Source of the DNA: Streptomyces sp. WM4235
Lineage (GTDB): Bacteria > Actinomycetota > Actinomycetes > Streptomycetales > Streptomycetaceae
Reading direction: 5' to 3'
Length of the DNA stretch: 9,091 nt
Assembly: GCF_001279725.1 (NCBI RefSeq)
Contig: NZ_LGDE01000050.1
Coordinates: forward strand, 1-9,091
Shown here: positions 1 through 7,800 of the stretch, piece by piece
Numbering within the stretch: position 1 is the first letter of the stretch
How the letters are laid out: each line of letters starts with the position of its first letter
Notes under the pieces: generated by a model
The model's database searches: none
Told to the model about the DNA's origin: nothing
Seen by the model: the letters and a program-made list of their open reading frames with translations, nothing else
Translations under genes and position numbers: made by a program

Positions 1-1874
1 CCCACTACATCCCCCTCACCCACCTCCCCCTCACCCCCAACGGAAAACTCGACCGCAACGCACTCCCCACACCCGTCATCGCGGCTCGGCCGACCCCCGC
101 ATCGCCGGCGTCGGCGGTCGTCCCGGCCACCCCGTCGGGTACTCCGGAGCAGGTGCTGTGCGCCCTGATGGCCGAGGTCCTGGGATTGTCCGCGGTCGCC
201 CCGGACGAGAACTTCTTCGAGCTCGGCGGCGACAGCATCATCTCCATCCGCCTGGTGAGCCTGGCGCGCAAGGCCGGGCTGACGGTCTCCGCCCGGCAGA
301 TCTTCCAGAACCCGACCCCGGCCGCCCTCGCCGCGTTGACCGCGCCCCGCGACGGCGCCCCGGCCGCCCCGGTCCGCCCGTCGGACGGCGGCCCGGGTCC
401 GCTGCCGCTGCCGCCGGTCGCGCAGTGGCTCGCCGAGCGCGGCGGCCCGTTCGCCTCCTTCGCGCAGGCCAAGTTGATCCGGCTGCCCGCCGGCGTCCGA
501 CACCCGCAGCTGGTGTCCGCGCTCCAAGCGGTCCTGGACCACCATGACGCGCTGCGGATGAACCTGACCGTCCCGCGCCCCGGCGTGTGGAGCGCGGAGA
601 TCCGTGAGGTCGGTGCGGTGCGGGCCGACGCGGTCCTCGATCGCGCCGAGGCCGCCGGCCTGGACGACGCCGCGCTGCGGGCGTTGATCGGCGTCGAGTC
701 GGGACGCGTCTCGGCGTCGTTCGACCCCGAGGCGGGCGTTCTCGTACGGGCGGTGCACTTCGACCGCGGTCCCGGCGAGGACGGCCGGCTGCTGATCGCC
801 GCGCACCACCTGGCGGTCGACGAGGTGTCCTGGCAGATCCTCCTCCCGGACCTGCGGGCGGCGTACGAGGCGGTGGCCGCGGGTCGGGCCCCGGCCCTGG
901 ACCCGGTGGGCACCTCGCTGCGCGGCTGGACCACCCACCTGCTCGCGGAGGCGCAGCACCCGCGCCGCACCGCCGAGTTGGACCGTTGGCTGGCCGCCCA
1001 GCCGGGCGGGCCGCTGCTCGCCGACCGGCCGCTCGATCCGGGGACGGACACCGCCGCGACCGCGCGGAGCCTGAGCGTGCGGCTGTCCGCCGAGCGCACC
1101 GCGCCGCTGCTCCATGCGGTGCCCGCCGCCTTCCACGGCACGGTCGGCGACACCCTGTTGACCGCGCTGGCGCTCGTCGTCGGCGACCGGGCGGCCCGGT
1201 CCGGCCGCGCCGGCGCCGGCTTCACCGTGGACCTGGAGGGCCACGGGCGGGAGCAGGAGCTGATGCCGGGCGCCGACCTGACCCGTACGGTCGGCTGGCT
1301 CACCACCATCCACCCGCTGCGGCTGGCCGGCGGATCGTACGATCCGGCCGCCGTGCTGGCCGGGCGGGAGGACGCCGGGGCCGCGCTCAAGGAAGTGAAG
1401 GAGTTGCTGCGCGCCGTGCCCGACGGCGGGATCGGCGCCGGGTTGTTGCGGTACGCCAACCCGGCCGCGGCCCGGCTGTTCGATCCGTCGGCGCGCGCCG
1501 AGGTCCTGTGGAACTACCTGGGTCGCCAGACCGGGCGGACCGCCGACGCTTGGGGCCGTGCCGACGAGGCCGATGCCCTGTCGGCCCGCCCGGACCCGGA
1601 CATGCCGCTCTCCCACGTACTGGAGATCACGGCGGAGATCACCGAAGGGGCCGACGGGCCGGAGCTGACGGCCACGTTTATCCGGGCCGGCGAGGCCCTT
1701 TCCGCCGGGACCGTCCAAGACCTCGCGGACGGCTGGCTGTCCGCCGTGAACGCCCTCGCCTCCTGGGCCGACGGCACCACCACCGGGGGGTACACCCCCT
1801 CGGACCTCGACCTGGTCGACCTCGACCAGGACCAGATCACCATGCTCGAAGAAATGTGGAGGGCCCAGCAGTGA
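1..1874 (+). CDS. Nonribosomal peptide synthetase, C-terminal part (A end, T, E); 5' end outside the window
   Basis: This is the carboxy end of a modular NRPS, read in the frame starting at nucleotide 3. It gives 623 visible residues before the TGA at 1872-1874. In order: the last residues of an adenylation domain with its A10 motif (NGKLDR, residues 14-19), a Pro/Ala/Thr-rich linker, a carrier domain with LGGDS (phosphopantetheine serine, residue 78), a full epimerization domain (about residues 131-592), and a short tail rich in Asp, Glu and Gln. The module activates an amino acid of unknown identity, because the specificity-determining part of the A domain lies upstream. It condenses that residue if a C domain is present upstream, and inverts its alpha carbon to D. 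The protein would be cytoplasmic. The gene overlaps the next NRPS gene by 4 nt, so the two are co-transcribed and probably translationally coupled. The true start cannot be placed; an in-frame ATG or GTG inside this region would cut through the T domain. Confidence 0.97.
   Translation, partial: HYIPLTHLPLTPNGKLDRNALPTPVIAARPTPASPASAVVPATPSGTPEQVLCALMAEVLGLSAVAPDENFFELGGDSIISIRLVSLARKAGLTVSARQIFQNPTPAALAALTAPRDGAPAAPVRPSDGGPGPLPLPPVAQWLAERGGPFASFAQAKLIRLPAGVRHPQLVSALQAVLDHHDALRMNLTVPRPGVWSAEIREVGAVRADAVLDRAEAAGLDDAALRALIGVESGRVSASFDPEAGVLVRAVHFDRGPGEDGRLLIAAHHLAVDEVSWQILLPDLRAAYEAVAAGRAPALDPVGTSLRGWTTHLLAEAQHPRRTAELDRWLAAQPGGPLLADRPLDPGTDTAATARSLSVRLSAERTAPLLHAVPAAFHGTVGDTLLTALALVVGDRAARSGRAGAGFTVDLEGHGREQELMPGADLTRTVGWLTTIHPLRLAGGSYDPAAVLAGREDAGAALKEVKELLRAVPDGGIGAGLLRYANPAAARLFDPSARAEVLWNYLGRQTGRTADAWGRADEADALSARPDPDMPLSHVLEITAEITEGADGPELTATFIRAGEALSAGTVQDLADGWLSAVNALASWADGTTTGGYTPSDLDLVDLDQDQITMLEEMWRAQQ
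3..74 (+). other. Adenylation-domain C-terminal end with A10 motif
   Basis: The visible residues include [15 protein letters not shown], the conserved A10 motif. Its lysine (codon 45-47) is the invariant residue that contacts the carboxylate and ribose in the adenylate-forming family. The substrate cannot be read because the pocket residues lie upstream. Codon use here differs from the rest of the window: all five Leu codons are CTC and the Lys codon is AAA. Confidence 0.9.
138..345 (+). other. Carrier (T/PCP) domain preceding the epimerization domain
   Basis: The core motif is [15 protein letters not shown]. The serine at 234-236 is the predicted 4'-phosphopantetheine attachment site. The aspartate before the serine (GGDS, not GGHS) is the form usually found in carrier domains that act with an epimerization domain, and an E domain does follow here. 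A flexible Ala/Pro/Thr-rich linker of about 22 residues separates it from the A domain. Confidence 0.93.
393..1785 (+). other. Epimerization (E) domain
   Basis: This domain belongs to the condensation superfamily but has E-type motifs: [10 protein letters not shown] (His residues 268 and 269, nt 804-809; Asp273), EGHGRE (Glu412-Glu417, with Glu412 the likely second catalytic acid), [22 protein letters not shown] (from residue 475) and VLWNYLG (from 501). The active-site histidine and the glutamate are both present and the length of about 460 residues is normal, so I expect it to be active. It would convert the carrier-bound L-aminoacyl or peptidyl residue to an L/D mixture, from which the next C domain selects the D form. 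It is the last domain of the protein, as in TycA-type initiation or elongation subunits. Confidence 0.95.
1811..1830 (+). repeat. Inverted repeat, 9-bp arms, inside the docking-tail codons
   Basis: The 20-nt sequence CCTGGTCGACCTCGACCAGG has perfect 9-bp arms (1811-1819 and 1822-1830) around a central CC. It lies about 40 nt before the next gene's start codon. It encodes part of LVDLDQ and may simply result from GC-rich codon choice. A hairpin affecting translational coupling is possible but unproven. Confidence 0.45.
1858..1863 (+). promoter_or_regulatory. Ribosome binding site deciding the GTG start at 1871
   Basis: GGAGGG lies 7 nt before the GTG at 1871 and within the last codons of the upstream gene. 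It is a strong match to the anti-Shine-Dalgarno sequence. It supports the GTG overlapping the upstream TGA over the many in-frame upstream starts, which would fall inside the E domain, and over the ATG at 1895, which would cut into the first C-domain motif. Confidence 0.85.
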
Positions 1875-4800
1875 CGCAGGCGCGAATCGAGGACATGCTT
1901 CCGCTGTCCCCCTTGCAGCAGGGCATGCTGTTCCATTCCGTGTACGACCAGAGCGCGCCCGACGTCTACACCGTGCAGGTCACCGTCACCCTCGCCGGCC
2001 CGGTCGACGCGGACCGGCTGGAGCGGGCCGGGGCCGCGCTGCTGCGCCGCCACCCCAATCTGCGGGCCGGGTTCTGGCACGAGGGCGTTCCCCAGCCGGT
2101 GCAGTTCGTACCGGCCGAGGTGACCTTCGCCCTGAACCGGGTGGACCTGAGCGACGACCCCTCCGCGTCGGCGGTGCGCCGGGTGGAGCGGTCCGAGCTC
2201 AACCACCGCTTCGCCCTACACCGCCCGCCGCTGCTGCGCCTGACGCTGGCCCGGCGGGACCCGAACGACCACCTGCTCATCGTCACGGTGCACCACATCC
2301 TGGTCGACGGCTGGTCGATGCCGCTGCTCGTCGGTGATCTGCTCGCCCTGTACGACAACGACGGCGACCTGGCCGCGCTGCCCTCGGTGCGCCCGTACAA
2401 GGAGTACCTGCGCTGGCTCAAGCAGCAGGACGCGCCGGCCGCCGAGGGGGCCTGGCGCACCGCGCTCGCGGGGCTGGAGGAGGCCACGTTGGTGGCGCCG
2501 GCCGACCCGTCGCGGACGGCGGTGCGGCCGGGCGTGCACCGGCTGGAGTTGTCGGAGCGTGCGACGGCCGGGCTGACTGCGGCCGCGCGGCGCATGGGGA
2601 CCACGCCGAGCACCGTGATCCAGGCGGCGTGGGGTCTGCTGCTGGGCTCGTTGACGGGGCGCCGGGACGTGGTGTTCGGGCTGACGGTCGCGGGGCGGCC
2701 CGAGGAGATACCGGGTGTCGAGTCGATGGTGGGTCTGTTCATCACCACCGTCCCCGTCCGTCTCGCGGCGCGGCCGTGGGAGAGCGGGGCCGATCTGCTG
2801 CGCCGGTTCCGGGACGAGCAGAACGGGCTGCTGGCCCACCACCACCTGGGGCTGCGCCGGATCCAGAAGCAGGCGGGCGGCGGCGAGCTGTTCGACACGC
2901 TGGTGGTCATCGAGAACTATCCGGTGGACCCGTCGGCGAAGCCGGCCCTGTCCGACGGGGTGCGGGTCGCGGACGTGTCGGCGCGGGACGCCACGCACTA
3001 TCCGCTGACGCTCGCGGTGTCGCTGGAGGAACGGGCCGAACTGGCCCTGGAGTACCGGCCCGACCTGTTCGACGCGCGGGCCGCGGCGGTGATCGCGGAG
3101 CGGCTGGCGGGTCTGTTGGAGCAGCTCACGACGGCGCCGCAGGCGCCGGTGGGCACCCTGGACCCGGTCACCCCGGGTGAGCGGGTCCGGTTGCGGGAGG
3201 GTTGGCGCGGCCGGGTCCGTGACGTGCCGGCGGGCACGGTCGCCGATCGGTTCGCCGAGCAGGTGGCGGCGACGCCCGACGCGTGCGCGGTGGTCGCGGG
3301 TGCGGAGCGGTTGACGTTCGCGGAGTTGGACGACCGGGCGGGTCGGTTGGCGGCGCTGCTGGCGGCGCGCGGGGTGGGCCCGGAGTCGGTGGTGGCGTTG
3401 GCGCTGCCCCGGTCGGCGGAGTCCGTCGTGGCGATCCTGGCGGTGCTCAAGGCGGGTGCGGCGTACCTGCCGATGGACCTGGACTATCCGGCCGATCGGC
3501 TCGCGTTGATGCTCGGGGACGCCGGGCCGGCGTGTGTGGTGACCGGGGGCGCGGCGACGGCGTCGCTGCCCGCGGCCGTGCCGGGCGGTCCGGAGCGGAT
3601 CGTGCTGGACGCGCCGGAGATCCGTGCGGAACTCGCCTCCCGCGAGCCCGGGTTCACCGGCCCGCCGGTGGACGCCGAGCATCCCGCGTACGTCATCTAC
3701 ACCTCGGGCTCCACGGGCGTGCCCAAGGGCGTGGTGTTGACCGGCGGCGGGCTGGCGAACCTGTACGCCAACCACCTGACGGAGGTGTTCGGGCCGGCCG
3801 TGGGCGCCGCCGGCGGGAGACGGTTGCGTGCCCTGCACACCGCGTCGTTCAGTTTCGACACGTCCTGGGAGCAGTTGTTCTGGCTGATCGCGGGCCACGA
3901 GCTGCACGTCCTCGACGAGACGGGCCGGCGGGACGCGGAGTTCACCGTCGGCTATGTGCGCGAGCAGCGGATCGACGCGATGGACGTGACGCCGACCTAC
4001 GCGCAGGCCCTGTTGGAGTGGGGTCTGCTCGATGACGGCCGGCACCGGCCCGGGCTGCTGTTGCTGGGTGGCGAGGCCGTGCCGGAGGCCGTGTGGACGG
4101 AGGTCCGCGCGGCCTCCGGGGTGATGGCGGTGAACCTGTACGGTCCCACCGAGTACACGGTGGACGCGCTGGCCGCCGACCTGTCGGTGTCGGCGACCCC
4201 GATCGTGGGCCGCCCCATCGGCAACACCGCCGCGTACGTGCTGGACTCGGCGCTGCGGCCCGCTCCGGCGGGCACCCCCGGCGAGCTGTACCTCGCGGGG
4301 CACGGCACCGCGCGCGGGTACCTCGGCCGGCCGGGCCTGACGGCCGGGCGCTTCGTCGCCGACCCGTACGGGCCCGCCGGGTCCCGCATGTACCGGACGG
4401 GTGACCTGGTGCGGTTGCGGCCGGACGGCGAGTTGGAGTTCCTGGGTCGGGCCGACGACCAGGTCAAGATCCGCGGCTATCGGATCGAGCTCGGTGAGGT
4501 GGAGGCGGCGCTCAGCGCCCTGGAGGGGGTGGCGACCGCCGCGGCCGTGGTGCGGGAGGACACTCCCGGGGTCAAGCGCCTCGTCGGTTACGTGACCGGG
4601 CGGGTGGATCCGGCGCGCGCCCGTGAACTCCTCGCGGCCCGGCTGCCGGACTATCTGGTGCCGGCGGCGATCGTGGTGCTGGACGTCCTGCCGGTGAACG
4701 TCAGCGGGAAGCTGGACCGCTCCGCGCTCCCGTCGCCCACGCTCGGCGGCGCCGAGGACTCCAGGGCCCCGCGCGACGACCGCGAGCGCGCGCTGTGCGC

Positions 4801-7800
4801 GGTGTTCGTCGACGTCCTGGGGTTGAGGTCGGCGGGGATCGACGACGACTTCTTCGCGCTGGGCGGCGACAGCATCGTCTCGATCCAGTTGGTCACCCGG
4901 GCCCGCAAGGAGGGCCTCGTCCTGACCCCGCGCGATGTCTTCGAGCACCGCACGGTGGCCCGGATGGCGGCCGCCGCCGGCGCGGCGGGCGACGGGCAGG
5001 GCGGATACCTGGCCGCCGACGGCCCGCTGGTGGAACTCGGCGAGGAGCAGCGGCGCCTGGTGGCCGCGGCGTTCCCGTCGGCCGAGGAGATCCTGCCGTT
5101 GGCGCCGCTCCAGGAGGGCCTGTACTTCCACGCGGTGTACGACGATCGCGCTCTCGACGTGTATCTGATGCAGAACTTCGTGGAGCTGCTGCACGAGGTG
5201 GACACGACGGCGCTGCGGGGGGCCTTCGAGACGATGCTGCGGCGTCACCCGAACCTTCGGTCCGGGTTCTGGCACGAGGGCCTGGAAGGTCCGGTGCAGG
5301 TGGTGCCTTCCGCCTGGGAGCTGCCCTGGCGTGAGCTGGACCTCGGCGATCTCGACGCGGATGCCCAGGAGGCGGCGCTGCGGGAGTTCTCGCTCGCCGA
5401 CGCGGCGACCCGCTTCGACCTGGCCGCGCCGCCGTTGCTGCGGGTGACGCTCATCCGCTTCTCCGCGACGCGGTGGGTGCTGTGCGTGACCCAGCACCAC
5501 ATCCTGACCGACGGCTGGTCGGAGTCGCTGTTCTTCGAGGAGCTGTTCGCCCTGTACGGCAACGGTGGCGCGGAGGAGGCGTTGGCGCCGGTGACCCCGT
5601 ACCGGGACTACCTGCGCTGGCTGGCCGCCGTCGACACCGAGGAGGCGGCCGGGGCCTGGCGGTCCCATCTGGCGGGGCTGGACCAGGGCACGCTGGTCGC
5701 GCCCGCGGACCCGGCCCGTCAACCGGTGACCGCGGAGGTGGTGGACCTGTCGCTGGACGAGGAGACCAGTGACCGGCTGCGGGCGTTCGCCCGGGGCTGC
5801 GGCATCACCTTGAACACGGTGCTGAGCACGGCGTGGGCGCTGTCGTTGGCGCAGATGACGGGCCGCGACGACGTGGTGTTCGGGGCGACGGTCTCGGGCC
5901 GTCCGGCGGACATCGCCGGGGTCGATCAGATGATCGGCATGTTCATGAACACGCTGCCGTTCCGGGTGTCGTTGCGGGCGGACGAGCCGCTGCGGGACCT
6001 GCTGGTGCGCGTACAGGCCGAGCACGCGGCGCTGCTGCCGTACCACTACGTGGGCCTGGGCCCCGTGCAGCGGCTCAGCGGCATCGGGCAGCTCTTCGAC
6101 ACCCTGTACGTGTTCCGCAACACCCCGCTGGACGACGCGGCCCGCGAGGAGGCGGTGGCCCGTCACCAGATCGGGTGGACGCACAGCGTCGACGGCACGC
6201 ACTACCCGTTGACCCTGGCGGTGACCCCGGGGCGGGCCCTGGAGCTGACGCTGGCCTACCGGCCGGACCTGTACGACGAGGCGGCCGCCCGGCTGCTCGC
6301 CGACCGGCTGGCCCTGCTGGTGGGTCAGCTCTCGGACGGCGGTGCGCACCCCGTCGGCCGGCTGGCCACGCTGGGGGCCGGGGAGCGGGCGCTGCTGCTC
6401 GCCAAGGGCGACGACATGGGCCACGAGGTCCCGGACACCACGGTGATCGACCTGTTCGCCGAGCAGGCCGCCCGCACCCCGGACGACACCGCCCTGGTGT
6501 TCGAGGACGAGCGGCTGACCTACGCGGAACTGGACGCCCGCGCGAATCGGCTGGCCCGGTTGCTGGTCGCGCGGGGCGCGGGGCCGGAGACGGTGGTCGC
6601 GCTCGGTCTGCCGCGTTCGGCGGACTTCGTCGTGGCGTTGTTCGCCGCACTCAAAACGGGCGCCGCGTACCTGCCGCTGGACCTGGACCACCCGGTGGAC
6701 CGGCTGGCCACGATGGTGTCCGACGCGGCCCCGCTGTGCCTGGTGACGACCGCCCCGGTCGCGGACCGGGTACCGGTGGTCGAGGGCGTTCCCGCACTGA
6801 CGCTGGACGCGCCGCGGACGCGGGAGGAGCTGGCCGCGCTGGCGGCGTCGCCGCTCGCGGAGTCGGAGCTGACCGGGGTGCGCGACGGCCGGCACCCGGC
6901 GTACGTCATCTACACGTCCGGTTCCACGGGACGCCCCAAGGGTGTCGTCGTGCCGTACGCGGGTCTGACGAACATGCTGCTCAACCACCGGGAGCGGATC
7001 TTCGCTCCGGCGGCGGCGCTGGCCGGCGGGCGCCGGATGCGGGTGGCGCACACCGTGTCCTTCGCGTTCGACATGTCGTGGGAGGAGTTCTTCTGGCTGG
7101 TCGACGGGCACGAGGTGCACGTGATCGGCGAGGAACTGCGCCTGGACCCGGCGGCGTTGACCGCGCACTACGACCGGGTGGGCATCGACGTCGTCAACGT
7201 CACCCCCTCGTACGGGCAGCAGCTCGTCGAGGCGGGGTTGCTGAGCCCCGACCGGCACCGGCCGACGCTGTTCCTGTTGGGCGGCGAGGCCGTGCCGGAT
7301 TCCCTGTGGGAGCTGTTGAGGCGCACCGAGGGCACGATGGGCTACAACCTGTACGGCCCGACCGAGTACACGATCAACGCGCTGGGCGCGGACGTGGCGG
7401 ACAGCGCCGGCTCGTGCGTGGGCCGGCCCATCCACAACACCCGGGCCTATGTGCTCGACAGCGCCCTGCGGCCGGTTCCGACGGGGGTGCCGGGCGAGCT
7501 GTACCTGGCCGGTGCCGGTCTGGCGCGCGGCTACTTCGGGCGGCCGGCGCTGACCGCGGAACGGTTCGTGGCCGATCCGTTCGGTGAGCCGGGCACGCTG
7601 ATGTACCGCACCGGTGACCTGGTGCGGTGGCGGGCCGACGACTCGATCGACTACCTCGGTCGGGCGGACGACCAGATCAAGATCCGCGGTTTCCGGATCG
7701 AGCTCGGGGAGATCGAGTCGGCGGTCGCGGCGGCGCCGGACGTGACCGCCGCCGCCGTGACCCTGCACACGGGTGCGGGCGGGGTCCGTCGGCTGGTGGC

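Larger units (their letters stand above)
1791..1871 (+). other. C-terminal docking (COM-like) tail of protein 1
   Basis: After the E domain, 27 residues remain, starting GYTPSD and running through [16 protein letters not shown]. This acidic, amphipathic tail sits where TycA-type synthetases carry a donor communication-mediating (COM) domain. Its likely partner is the short N-terminal segment of the next protein. The assignment rests on position and composition, not on a strict consensus. Confidence 0.6.

Noticed and set aside
5..1459. Minus-strand open frame of 484 residues
   Set aside because: It is antisense to the T and E domains and its translation is Ser/Arg/Ala-rich with no domain. This is a typical shadow frame.
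1670..1690. TTTA near 1677-1680 as a possible bldA-type TTA leucine codon
   Set aside because: In frame it reads ACG TTT ATC (Thr-Phe-Ile), so there is no TTA codon. I saw no other clear in-frame TTA, though I could not do an exhaustive count.
986..1870. Upstream extension of the second NRPS frame into the first gene
   Set aside because: The extra 295 residues are low-complexity Arg/Gly/Ala/Pro sequence out of frame with the E domain. The GTG at 1871 has a good ribosome binding site and sits just before the first C motif.
5833..7587. Plus-strand open frame of 584 residues in another frame
   Set aside because: It is rich in Gly, Arg and Ala and overlaps C2 and A2, whose motifs are intact in the main frame. 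There is no sign of a frameshift.
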